From NCBI GenBank assembly GCA_041917855.1, contig JAYRWT010000044.1, positions 38,835-102,834 on the forward strand: 64,000 nucleotides of DNA. The letters are read 5' to 3'. The notes beneath the pieces were generated by a model. It searched no databases and was not told the origin of the DNA. It saw only the letters and a list, made by a program, of their open reading frames with translations. The position numbers were made by a program, and so were the translations under genes. Positions 33,833 through 42,060 of the stretch are shown here, piece by piece. Origin of the DNA: CALBLZ01 sp041917855 (lineage in GTDB: Bacteria; Patescibacteriota; UBA1384; CAILIB01). Position 1 is the stretch's first letter. Each line of letters begins with the position of its first letter.

Positions 33833-34678
33833 ATGCGTGTTCTTAATAAAGAAGAGTTTCCCAGCCTACTGGCGCAGGCAGGCTTAGGCTACACACAGCT
33901 GTGGTTGAAAGGCCAGGAGGCTGTTCTTCACAAAACATGCATAAGCATTGTTGGTACCAGGCGTTGCACTGCTTACGGTAGGGCAGTAGTAGACTTACTC
34001 GTGCCAGGGCTTGTTAGGGCTGGCCTCAGTATTGTTTCTGGCCTTGCACTAGGTATCGATGCCTATGTTCATCGCTCTGCCCTGCAAGTTGGGGGTGGCT
34101 GTATTGCGGTACTAGGATCAGGGTTGCAGGCCGTATATCCTGCAACAAACCGGCTACTCGCTCAGCAAATAGCCGAGAACGGCTTGTTACTCTCAGCTTA
34201 CGCACCAAGCGTTACAGCTCGCCCCTACCATTTTCCAGAGCGCAACCGAATAATCGCTGCGCTTAGCCTGGTAACTCTGGTAATTGAGGCACGAGAAGAT
34301 TCAGGAAGTTTGATCACAGCACGTGCAGCAATTAGTATGAATCGGGAGGTTGCAGCAATACCTGCAGATATAACCAGAGACACGGCCTTGGGCTGTATTC
34401 AATTACTACAGCAAGGGGCAAAACCAGTTGCTAGCGTTTCCGATATTCTCCAGCTGTACCAGCAAAGTTTACCAATACAGCTAGTAACAGAGATAAAGCC
34501 CGCCTTGACAGGTACAATGGGTACTCTGTATGCTACGATCTCGAACGGAGCTCATCGTGTTGATGAAATGTTACGCCTTACCGGGTTACCTCTCATTACC
34601 GCGCAGAACGCCCTTACACTATTAGAAATAGAAGGATATATATGCCAAAGGCAGCAGGAGTGGCACGTAATCTCGTAA
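33833..34678 (+). CDS. dprA: DNA processing protein DprA
   Basis: A 281-residue Rossmann-like protein that loads RecA on incoming single-stranded DNA. It has SIVGTRRCTAYG, VSGLALGIDAYVHRSAL, IAVLGSGLQAVYPATNRLL, FPERNRIIAALS and EAREDSGSLITARAA, all DprA blocks. The N-terminal SAM-like domain is reduced, and a C-terminal winged helix is present. TATTGT ends six bases before the ATG, so the mRNA may be leaderless. With the pilus genes it suggests natural DNA uptake. Its end overlaps topA by 37 bases. Confidence 0.94.
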   Translation: MRVLNKEEFPSLLAQAGLGYTQLWLKGQEAVLHKTCISIVGTRRCTAYGRAVVDLLVPGLVRAGLSIVSGLALGIDAYVHRSALQVGGGCIAVLGSGLQAVYPATNRLLAQQIAENGLLLSAYAPSVTARPYHFPERNRIIAALSLVTLVIEAREDSGSLITARAAISMNREVAAIPADITRDTALGCIQLLQQGAKPVASVSDILQLYQQSLPIQLVTEIKPALTGTMGTLYATISNGAHRVDEMLRLTGLPLITAQNALTLLEIEGYICQRQQEWHVIS

Positions 34679-36696
34679 TTGTGGAGTCACCAGCAAAGGC
34701 CGGTACTATTAGTAAGTACCTGGGGCCAGATTTTGATGTAATTGCAAGTATGGGGCACATACGTGATCTGCCTTCCTCAAAGCTAGGTGTAGATGTTGCC
34801 GAGCAGTTTACTCCGCAGTACGTTATACCACCTAAGGCGCGTACCACCATTAAGAAACTTAAGGAAGCGGTAAAGAATAAAGATGTCGTGTATCTTGCAA
34901 CAGACTTGGACCGTGAGGGAGAAGCCATTTCGTGGCACCTTGCGCAGGCGCTAGACCTAGGCAGCAACCCAAAACTGCAAGTGTTTCGGATTACCTTTGA
35001 CGAAATTACTAAAACAGCAGTTACGGCAGCCATTGCTAGCCCGCGCGACATTAACACGGCACTGGTAGACGCGCAGCAGGCAAGGCGAGTGCTTGACCGT
35101 CTAGTTGGGTATACCCTCTCTCCAGTTCTCTGGAAAAAGGTATACAAAGGCTTATCAGCAGGTCGTGTGCAATCTGTTGCGCTCAAGCTTATCGTTGACC
35201 GCGAAGCCGAGCGTAATGCTTTTCAACCAGTAGAGTACTGGTCAATTGCTGCAGATCTCATACATAACAGCGCTGAATTTGAGGCAAAACTTGTTGAATA
35301 CAACGCTAAAAAGATTGAGCAACTGACTATTTCCGGTGGAGAGGAAGCGCAGTCAATCAAGGCAGATCTGGAAAAGGCAGTGTACACTGTTTCGAATGTA
35401 GAGAAAAAGCCACTAAAACGCCGCCCAAGCGCCCCGTATACAACCTCAAGTTTCCAGCAAGATGCGGTAAATAGGCTTGGGATATCATCAAAAAATGCTA
35501 TGCGATCTGCTCAGCAGCTCTACGAAGCCGGTTTGATTACCTACATGCGTACCGATTCAGTAGATCTTGCCGTAGAGGCTGTTCAGGCCATTCGCTCCTA
35601 TGTACAGACTGAATTTGGGGCTAACTACATCCCAGCATCACCAAATCGTTACCAAACTAAGAACAAGCAAGCACAAGAAGCGCACGAGGCAATTCGTCCA
35701 ACCGATCCAACGCGTAGCGCAGAGAGCCTTGGTTTAGATGGGCAAACCCAAAAGGTATACGACCTAATTCGTCGGCGCGCCCTGGCTAGTCAGATGGCTG
35801 AAGCCGAGCTTGAGCAAACCCAGGTTACTATTACAGCGGGCAAGGGTGTTTTTCGTGCCACTGGTCAGCGCATTGTCTTCCCAGGTTTCTTAGCCGTTAA
35901 CCAAAAAGATACGGACGACGAGCAGAAGCTCCCTGCTTTGGCCGCAAACGATGCACTCACCCTACACCAGCTCAAAGCTGACCAGCACTTTACCGAGCCG
36001 CCACCGCGCTTCACAGAAGCTACCTTAATTAAGGCTCTAGAAGAAAACGGTATTGGTAGGCCTTCAACCTATGCGCCAACCATCGATACGTTGGTGCAGC
36101 GCAAGTATGTACTCTTAGAGCAGCGTCGTTTTGCTCCAGAAGAAGTGGGGGTAATCGTCACAAATCTTTTGGCTGAGCACTTCCCAGATATTGTAGACGT
36201 TACATTCACCGCTTCTATGGAAGAAAAGCTCGATAAAATTGCCGATGGCGATGCGAGCTATGTGGGGGTACTCAAAGACTTCTGGGCACCTTTTAAGCAA
36301 AATGTTGATCAAAAGACAGAATCTATCGCCAAGGTAGACATGACAGAAGAGACAGATAAAGTCTGTCCAAACTGCTCATCGCCAATGATCATTAAAACCG
36401 GCAGATTTGGTAAGTTCTTGGCCTGCTCAAACTTCCCAGAGTGTAAAACCACACAGCCGATTCAGGAAGCTAAACCAACCGGTATGATCTGCCCACGTGA
36501 TGGTAAGCCCTTAATCTGGAAGCGCGCACGCAAGGGTCAGTTCCTGGGCTGTAGCGGCTACCCAGATTGCAAATTTGCCCTCTGGAAACCAGAGCAGCTT
36601 GCTGCCAAGATAGCTGACCTAGAAAAAGAAGGGGAGACTTTGCCGCATAAGCAGGCAGCTCTAGACGCACTCGCCCCATTGCCAAAAACCAAGTAG
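34642..36696 (+). CDS. topA: DNA topoisomerase I
   Basis: A 684-residue type IA topoisomerase that relaxes negative supercoils. The Toprim domain has VIVESPAKAGTISKYLG and TDLDREGEAISWHLA. The active tyrosine is in AGLITYMRTDS. FTEATLIKALEENGIGRPSTYA is present with the usual spacing. Two C-terminal zinc fingers remain (CPNC...CSNFPEC and CPRD...CSGYPDC); the second lacks one cysteine in its first pair. The ATG lies inside the end of dprA, so the two are translationally coupled. Confidence 0.95.
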   Translation: MPKAAGVARNLVIVESPAKAGTISKYLGPDFDVIASMGHIRDLPSSKLGVDVAEQFTPQYVIPPKARTTIKKLKEAVKNKDVVYLATDLDREGEAISWHLAQALDLGSNPKLQVFRITFDEITKTAVTAAIASPRDINTALVDAQQARRVLDRLVGYTLSPVLWKKVYKGLSAGRVQSVALKLIVDREAERNAFQPVEYWSIAADLIHNSAEFEAKLVEYNAKKIEQLTISGGEEAQSIKADLEKAVYTVSNVEKKPLKRRPSAPYTTSSFQQDAVNRLGISSKNAMRSAQQLYEAGLITYMRTDSVDLAVEAVQAIRSYVQTEFGANYIPASPNRYQTKNKQAQEAHEAIRPTDPTRSAESLGLDGQTQKVYDLIRRRALASQMAEAELEQTQVTITAGKGVFRATGQRIVFPGFLAVNQKDTDDEQKLPALAANDALTLHQLKADQHFTEPPPRFTEATLIKALEENGIGRPSTYAPTIDTLVQRKYVLLEQRRFAPEEVGVIVTNLLAEHFPDIVDVTFTASMEEKLDKIADGDASYVGVLKDFWAPFKQNVDQKTESIAKVDMTEETDKVCPNCSSPMIIKTGRFGKFLACSNFPECKTTQPIQEAKPTGMICPRDGKPLIWKRARKGQFLGCSGYPDCKFALWKPEQLAAKIADLEKEGETLPHKQAALDALAPLPKTK

Positions 36697-36705
36697 GCTA
36701 GAGCT

Positions 36706-37332
36706 ATGTCTGCTCGCCTACCTGAACCTGTCCAAAACCTAATCGATGCCTTTGGGCGTCAGCCAGGCATTGGTCCCAAAATGGCTGCCAGGCTTACCTT
36801 TAACCTGTTGCAGCGCAGTGACCAAGAGGTTACCAGGTTTATTCATGCGCTAGAAGGTATTACATCAGGTCTGCAATCATGCGAGCAGTGTGGCAATATC
36901 TCCGAGAAGTCACTTTGTGTAATTTGTCGTGAATCTGGTAGGTCTGAAGGGCAAATCTGTGTTGTAGAAGGCCCACTAGACGTTATTGCAATCGAGAAAA
37001 CCAATCTATTCCACGGATTATACCTAGTTTTAGGGGGTGCACTTTCACCAATCGATGGCATTGGACCAGACCAGCTCCGTATGCGTCTATTGCAAAGCAG
37101 AGTGCAAAAGCGCCTAGATGCGGGCGAAATTACCGAATTAATCTTGGCAACTAACCCGTCTCTAGAAGGTGAAGCCACGGCTAGCTACATTGTGCAGCTA
37201 TTTACTAAAGCGACAGAAGAAAAGAAGGTAAGTATTACCAGAATCGCGCGTGGGTTGCCGATGGGTAGCGATATTGAGTATGCTGATCCTACGACCCTAG
37301 CTCGCGCGCTTGAAGGTCGCAGTAGTTTCTAA
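36706..37332 (+). CDS. recR: Recombination mediator RecR
   Basis: A 208-residue protein. The N-terminal helix-hairpin-helix is FGRQPGIGPKMAARLTF, the zinc finger is CEQCGNISEKSLCVIC, and the Toprim part has ICVVEGPLDVIAIEKTN and ILATNPSLEGEATASYI. RecR works with RecO/RecF to load RecA at gaps. It follows topA by nine bases in a DNA-handling operon. Confidence 0.95.
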   Translation: MSARLPEPVQNLIDAFGRQPGIGPKMAARLTFNLLQRSDQEVTRFIHALEGITSGLQSCEQCGNISEKSLCVICRESGRSEGQICVVEGPLDVIAIEKTNLFHGLYLVLGGALSPIDGIGPDQLRMRLLQSRVQKRLDAGEITELILATNPSLEGEATASYIVQLFTKATEEKKVSITRIARGLPMGSDIEYADPTTLARALEGRSSF

Positions 37333-37346
37333 TCTATAGCAAGACT

Positions 37347-37649
37347 ATGCCAGTAGCCACCCACATTCCGGGACAAGACGAAGAACTCGACCCAGTAGAG
37401 GCCATTGATGAACATGATGATGAATCTGCAGATGAAGAAAGTATGGGGGTGCACATTACGGACCCTGAGCATCCCGAAGCAGCTCCAGCCGAGGAAGGTC
37501 TCGACAAGATAATTGCAGCTATTGAGGTGCCGGTGGCAGAAGATGGTCATGATGATCTAGCGGCTGTCCCCAAAAAAGCACAGGTTTCAGACGAGCTGAT
37601 TAAAAGGGAGCTGACCATTGACGATTTACAGGATAGCGATCGAATCTAA
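37347..37649 (+). CDS. Very acidic, probably disordered protein, 100 residues
   Basis: A D/E-rich protein (DEELDPVEAIDEHDDESADE near residues 11-30) with His and Ala and no clear fold, ending DELIKRELTIDDLQDSDRI. No family is recognised. It lies 14 bases after recR and overlaps cysS by 32 bases. The last 20 residues look more ordered and could be a binding motif. Confidence 0.6.
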   Translation: MPVATHIPGQDEELDPVEAIDEHDDESADEESMGVHITDPEHPEAAPAEEGLDKIIAAIEVPVAEDGHDDLAAVPKKAQVSDELIKRELTIDDLQDSDRI

Positions 37650-39021
37650 TACCTTGCTGTACGACACCTTAACCCGATCACTTGTTGCGTTGAAGCCCCA
37701 GGAAGCTGGGGCTATTCGTATATACACCTGTGGACCAACTGTTTATAACGATCAACACATAGGGAACTACCGAACATTTATTTTTGAAGATGTGCTGGTA
37801 AAAACCTTGGAGCAAGCTGGCTACGAGGTTACCCGAGTGATGAACATTACCGATGTCGGCCACCTAGTAGGAGATGGCGATGATGGAGAAGATAAGCTGG
37901 AGGTTGGCGCTCGTCGTGAGGGCAATACAGCTTGGGAGGTAGCAAAGCGCTACGAAGAGCGCTTTCTGGCAGATATGGCTGAGCTTCACCTGCAACAGCC
38001 AACACTGTTAGTACGGGCAACAGAAGCAATCGAGGCTCAGATTTCTATGGTAAAAAGCCTGGAAGAAAAAGGGCTCACCTATACTACGAGTGACGGGGTT
38101 TACTTTGATAGCGCCAAGCTACCAGATTACGGGAAGCTAGCCCAGCTCGATATAGCCGGCTTACAGGCTGGTGCGCGCGTTGAAGTAGGGGAGAAGCGCT
38201 CGGCAACTGATTTTGCCCTCTGGAAGTTTTCACCAACAGATCACCAGCGTGATATGGAATGGGACAGTCCCTGGGGTACGGGCTTTCCAGGGTGGCATAT
38301 TGAGTGCTCAGCCATTATTAAAGAGAACTTAGGTGACAGCATAGACATTCACTGTGGGGGAGTAGATCACATTCCGGTACACCACACCAACGAAATTGCT
38401 CAGAGTGAATCTGTGACTGGTCAGCCCTTGGCCCAAATTTGGATGCATGCCGAATTTTTACTGGTTGATGGTGGCAAAATGGCTAAGTCTGAAGGAAATG
38501 TGTACACCTTAGCTGATCTAAAAGAAAAAGGGTTCGATCCGCTTGCGCTGCGTATGCTCACCTATACTGCCCACTACCGTAGCAAGCTCAATTTTACCTG
38601 GGATGGGCTCACCGCCGCTCAAAAAAGCCTGGATAAGCTGCGTAGAACGTTTCATGCAGCACTGGAAGCTGATGAAACCGATGCAGTACGTGGCTACCAG
38701 GAAAGGTTTCAGCAGCAGCTTTTAGATGATCTAAATACGCCCCGTGCTCTCGCCGTGCTCTGGGAAGCGCTGGATTCTCTGCAAACCCCAGAGGAAAAGC
38801 GTGCCTTCCTGGAATATATTGATGTAGTATTGTCGCTTGATTTAGCCCATGTAGTGCTGCAGCAAGAGATTCCTGCCGGGGTGCAACAGTTAGTAACAGA
38901 GCGTGATGCCGCCCGGGCCAGTAGGGACTGGGCAGTCAGCGATGCACTACGAACTCAGCTAGAAAACCAAGGGTATACAGTGCAAGACACACCTGAAGGA
39001 ACTGTTATTGAAAAGATATAA
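37618..39021 (+). CDS. cysS: Cysteinyl-tRNA synthetase
   Basis: A 467-residue class I synthetase. It has IRIYTCGPTVYNDQHIGNYR with the HIGN box, GWHIECSAI, the zinc ligands C, C, H and E around DIHCGGVDHIPVHHTNEIAQ, and KMAKSEGN (the KMSKS box with an A). The start is taken at TTG 37618 because AAAGGGAG lies seven bases upstream. A TTG at 37654 would match the usual family N-terminus (LYDTLTR) and is the alternative. A terminator follows at 39043. Confidence 0.95.
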   Translation: MTIYRIAIESNTLLYDTLTRSLVALKPQEAGAIRIYTCGPTVYNDQHIGNYRTFIFEDVLVKTLEQAGYEVTRVMNITDVGHLVGDGDDGEDKLEVGARREGNTAWEVAKRYEERFLADMAELHLQQPTLLVRATEAIEAQISMVKSLEEKGLTYTTSDGVYFDSAKLPDYGKLAQLDIAGLQAGARVEVGEKRSATDFALWKFSPTDHQRDMEWDSPWGTGFPGWHIECSAIIKENLGDSIDIHCGGVDHIPVHHTNEIAQSESVTGQPLAQIWMHAEFLLVDGGKMAKSEGNVYTLADLKEKGFDPLALRMLTYTAHYRSKLNFTWDGLTAAQKSLDKLRRTFHAALEADETDAVRGYQERFQQQLLDDLNTPRALAVLWEALDSLQTPEEKRAFLEYIDVVLSLDLAHVVLQQEIPAGVQQLVTERDAARASRDWAVSDALRTQLENQGYTVQDTPEGTVIEKI

Positions 39022-39042
39022 AATCATAAACCAATGCTGATT

Positions 39043-39076
39043 AAAGGGCTCTAGTACTTGACAAGAGCTCTTTTTT
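39043..39076 (+). terminator. Terminator of cysS
   Basis: A 10-bp stem (39043-39052 with 39064-39073, one G-T pair) is followed by T residues to 39076. The promoter of the next RNA overlaps it. Confidence 0.8.
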
Positions 39077-39086
39077 GTTCTATAGT
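39058..39086 (+). promoter_or_regulatory. Promoter of the probable 212-base RNA, nested in the cysS terminator
   Basis: Perfect TTGACA (39058-39063), 17 bases, then TATAGT (39081-39086). The -35 box lies in the loop of the cysS terminator and the spacer is its second arm and T tract. Confidence 0.8.
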
Positions 39087-39092
39087 CCTTTC

Positions 39093-39304
39093 GAATTGAT
39101 CTTTCCCACATTCAGAACCGTCGAATAAGTAACAGGCAGCGCTTTTGCATAGTGATCTGGCTGAGAAGTGTGTACCGCAAGGTACGTGGATGACTGGTTC
39201 ACAGCACTCAACCAGAAGGTTACCTTAGGCTTCAAGCCATACAACCATCTGTCTCTGTGACCACGCCCGCTTCTTGGCTGGATCACTGGGCACAAGCGTT
39301 TTTT
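39093..39304 (+). ncRNA. Probable structured non-coding RNA of about 212 bases, family unknown
   Basis: The unit has a consensus-like promoter, no convincing ORF and a closing stem followed by six T residues. The long closing stem stacks four helices: 39140-39144 with 39294-39298; 39146-39148 with 39290-39292; 39151-39157 with 39281-39287; and 39163-39168 with 39270-39275. Inside are a hairpin with a GCAA tetraloop (GTACC-GCAA-GGTAC, 39172-39185), a CTGGTT/AACCAG hairpin (about 39194-39215) and a GGCTT-C-AAGCC hairpin (about 39228-39238). A 5' hairpin TTCGA/TCGAA is also possible. The size is near that of 6S RNA, but I see no sequence match to 6S, SRP RNA, tmRNA or RNase P RNA. Confidence 0.65.
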
Positions 39305-39333
39305 ATTTCAGAGGGGCAACCCGACGGAACTGA

Positions 39334-39391
39334 ACCGATCTGCTCCCAGTCTACTGAAACTTTCCTTGCAGGATTGGTGAAGTAGATCGGT
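39334..39391 (+). promoter_or_regulatory. Hairpin in the region before the 39531 gene
   Basis: ACCGATCT (39334-39341) pairs with AGATCGGT (39384-39391). TAGTAT at 39425-39430 may be the -10 box of the 39531 gene, giving a leader of about 90 bases; no good -35 was found. Confidence 0.4.
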
Positions 39392-39530
39392 GCGCTCAGT
39401 AAGCATCGGAATTTGAAAATGAGGTAGTATGATCCGCCCGGACGTACATCTCTACATATATAGATTTTTACCAAGCACCAGGTGGGTGTCGCAAGCATGC
39501 GTTATATGCACGATTAGGAGCAAAAAAGAC

Positions 39531-40649
39531 ATGAAGAAGATCATTCCTCTCGTCGCCCTGGCGCTCGCTCTTGCGGTCGCGCCCATGACCTCTTTCGCCC
39601 AAACAACGGGTGGGGGAACCGGTAACGGCACAGCGACCACCGTGAATAATGGTGGGGCGTCTCGTGCGACCAGTGTTGGGCTCAGCCTCTGGACAGAAGT
39701 TCAGAAGTTTAGCCAGGCCGGCCTGGAGTTGAGCATTAACCTGCGCAACAATCGGTCGGGTCAGCTGGTGACCGGAATCAAGGGCAAGACCCTTGAAATG
39801 ATTCCTTTTTGGGGAGTCGCTGGCATCGATTACACGATCGAGATCGAGATCTTGCCGCAGGCGGCAGGTCTCCGATTCGATCGTAATGGTCGGCCTCTCA
39901 TGAAAGTGAGGGCTACCGGCGATGACTCAACTGATCAGCGAATCACGCTGAGCAAGCCTGATGAGAAGGGAAGAGTTGTTGTAAAGATCAACCTGGCTAA
40001 GTTCACCGGCGCCGAAATGATCAATTTCGGGTGCAGGGTGGACATGGCTACAGGAAGAGACTACAGCAAGACTCTCTGTATCACATGGTCAGCTCGCGAC
40101 CACTACGAAGGGGCGATGGCCCGGATCACCATTCCCGTAAAGGGCGTGTGGCCCAAGGACATCCCCCTTAATGACGACAGCGTCGCAGACTACCAAGTCC
40201 TCGCCGCGGCCGAGACCGTGACGAATGTCCCCCAGAACATTGGTGGGATCATTCGTTACGCCAACTCACAAGCCCTGACGGATGCTCTGCGCAGGCTGCA
40301 CAACCCGCAGCCTGTACAGCAGGATCCGCCAGTCGTCACGACCCAAACCGTTACTGTCACAGTCGACCAGAAGGGTCGAATTGTTGAGAGTGATTCGGCA
40401 AAGTGTCCCTTTGTCGTCTCCACGAAGGACGGAGATCTCATCATCAAGGCGTTTAACCCGAGTGAGGTTACAGTCTACTGGAAGCTCCAAGACGGATATA
40501 ACGTCAACGGAGCTAAGGCAGGCAAAAACCTTATCGGTGCCGACCCGCTCGTGATGATGAAAGAGGCCTTGGCCTCCGTAGACATCGAGTGGAAAGACCT
40601 GGACGGCAAGGTTCACGTGTACATCGTGAACCTGGCCTCCGCCAACTGA
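39531..40649 (+). CDS. Secreted protein of unknown function, 372 residues
   Basis: The start is taken at ATG 39531, where a typical signal peptide begins (MKKIIPLVALALALAVAP, cut probably after SFA) and AGGAG lies ten bases upstream. The mature part is beta-rich, with IDYTIEIEILPQAAGLRFD, a low-complexity T/V stretch (VVTTQTVTVTVDQ) and a C-terminal DLDGKVHVYIVNLA. Cysteines are few (one in NFGCRVD, one in TLCITW). No family is recognised. The coding sequence is richer in GC than the flanking genes. It is followed ten bases later by a lipoprotein-like gene with a similar T/V repeat, so the two probably act together at the surface. Confidence 0.75.
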   Translation: MKKIIPLVALALALAVAPMTSFAQTTGGGTGNGTATTVNNGGASRATSVGLSLWTEVQKFSQAGLELSINLRNNRSGQLVTGIKGKTLEMIPFWGVAGIDYTIEIEILPQAAGLRFDRNGRPLMKVRATGDDSTDQRITLSKPDEKGRVVVKINLAKFTGAEMINFGCRVDMATGRDYSKTLCITWSARDHYEGAMARITIPVKGVWPKDIPLNDDSVADYQVLAAAETVTNVPQNIGGIIRYANSQALTDALRRLHNPQPVQQDPPVVTTQTVTVTVDQKGRIVESDSAKCPFVVSTKDGDLIIKAFNPSEVTVYWKLQDGYNVNGAKAGKNLIGADPLVMMKEALASVDIEWKDLDGKVHVYIVNLASAN

Positions 40650-40659
40650 GAGAAAAAGA

Positions 40660-41778
40660 ATGAAGTTTATCGCTTTAATCATCAGTCTGGTCTTGGCCGC
40701 TTGCGGCTTTGGTCAGACCCTCGACATCAAGCCAACGAACTCCGGTTCGGTGGCTACAACCAAGGACACGGTGACCATCTACCGTATGGAAAGAAAGGAC
40801 GGAGTCGTCCAACAGACCATCAAAGTGATGCCCGCCAGCACACCAGAAGAGCGTGCAGCGGTGGTAGCCCAGCGAGGCTTCCGTACAATCAACCTTGCGA
40901 AGGTGTCTGCCGAGAAAAAGGCGGCACTTGCAAGGGCTGAGCTGTCGGAGGCTCAGTTGAATGCTCGGCAGGGGATTGCGGCGGAGTTTCCGCCCGGGGC
41001 CTTCTACCAAGCGGACTACAGCGACGTGGCAATGTTCACCTCACACACTGAGCGGATTACCCAAGGTCACTACGACCCTGATCCTATGGTGTGGAAAGGT
41101 GTAGAACGTGTTCGGCTTCCTCACGAGGCCCAACCGCTGCTCGGGTGGATGGTCTTCAAGAAGCGGTCAGGAATCAAGTACTACCGGTTTGGTTACGTTG
41201 ACGAAAATGAAGACGTAGTTGGCCTGAGTACTCCTGATCCGGCGACCGGAAAGTCGAAACCATTGTTCTACACTGAGGTTTGGAGCCACCCCCAAGCGGG
41301 AGGAAAAACCACCGAGGCGTACCTGAACTTTGGTTTCGCCACCAATGCCACACGCTGCAAAAACCACTTCCCAACAGTCACGCTCAGCAGCTCCGCCTTC
41401 ATGGTGGAGCGACCGACCTTGACCAAGCAAGTGGATCGCTACCGAGAGGTGGTGCGCACACTTACTACTACGGTCACCACCACAGTGGAGAAGACCGTCA
41501 GGGTGAACGTGCCGCAGGTGCCTAACATGGGTGGAGGGATATTCATCGCCTTCAACGGCTATAGCCAGGTCAATGACAGTCAGCAGATCCGGACGGAGAT
41601 GATCACTATGGATCTCTTCTTCTTTAGCGCAGGCTGCCGTCGTCTGCCCAAAACTGTCTGTGATGACGGTTGGGCCATTGACTGGGACAACCTTCCAGGC
41701 AGCTTTGGCGATACTGGTCCCAACCCGTGGTTGGGCGGGGACACCGAATGGGGTCCACCACCTCCTCGGGGAGGCTAG
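40660..41778 (+). CDS. Secreted protein with a lipobox-like signal, 372 residues
   Basis: The N-terminus MKFIALIISLVLAACGFGQ has an LAAC lipobox, so it may be a lipoprotein. The body contains a charged helix (RTINLAKVSAEKKAALARAE), an aromatic middle (WMVFKKRSGIKYYRFGYVDE), a T/V repeat (RTLTTTVTTTVEKTVRVNV) and a Gly/Pro/Trp-rich C-terminus. Four cysteines could pair. No family is recognised. It forms an operon with the 39531 gene and is followed by a strong terminator. Composition again is GC-rich compared with the neighbours. Confidence 0.72.
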   Translation: MKFIALIISLVLAACGFGQTLDIKPTNSGSVATTKDTVTIYRMERKDGVVQQTIKVMPASTPEERAAVVAQRGFRTINLAKVSAEKKAALARAELSEAQLNARQGIAAEFPPGAFYQADYSDVAMFTSHTERITQGHYDPDPMVWKGVERVRLPHEAQPLLGWMVFKKRSGIKYYRFGYVDENEDVVGLSTPDPATGKSKPLFYTEVWSHPQAGGKTTEAYLNFGFATNATRCKNHFPTVTLSSSAFMVERPTLTKQVDRYREVVRTLTTTVTTTVEKTVRVNVPQVPNMGGGIFIAFNGYSQVNDSQQIRTEMITMDLFFFSAGCRRLPKTVCDDGWAIDWDNLPGSFGDTGPNPWLGGDTEWGPPPPRGG

Positions 41779-41819
41779 TCCAAAAAGCGGTTAACTCACC
41801 GCGCCCAAACGAGAAATTC

Positions 41820-41858
41820 TCAGGCCTACCTTGCCAACGCGAGGGGGCCTGATTTTTT
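41820..41858 (+). terminator. Terminator of the secreted-protein pair
   Basis: TCAGGCC (41820-41826) pairs with GGCCTGA (41846-41852), followed by six T residues (41853-41858). Confidence 0.85.
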
Positions 41859-41914
41859 ATTGCAAAAAGTTCATGTCAATTTCACATATAACCTGCTACC
41901 AGAGCCTTTTTCTA

Positions 41915-41943
41915 TTGACAAATCTGTAAAAAAATGGTAAATA
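41915..41943 (+). promoter_or_regulatory. Promoter of the first DUF11 surface protein gene
   Basis: Perfect TTGACA (41915-41920), 17 bases, then TGG-TAAATA (-10 at 41938-41943). It gives a leader of about 110 bases; AAAAAGGAGAAGG occurs in it near 42022-42034 but is about 27 bases from the ATG. Confidence 0.75.
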
Positions 41944-42060
41944 GAAATGTTAACAGTGTTACGGGTAGTCAGTCGTGAGACTGCCTCACCACCGCTTAAC
42001 GAATACCCGCTCCTATAGCTAAAAAGGAGAAGGTACAGTTTAATCGTAACGTACACACAT

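Noticed and set aside
39080..39295. 71-residue minus-strand ORF opposite the second probable RNA
   Set aside because: It is a shadow of a folded RNA unit with a clear plus-strand promoter and terminator.
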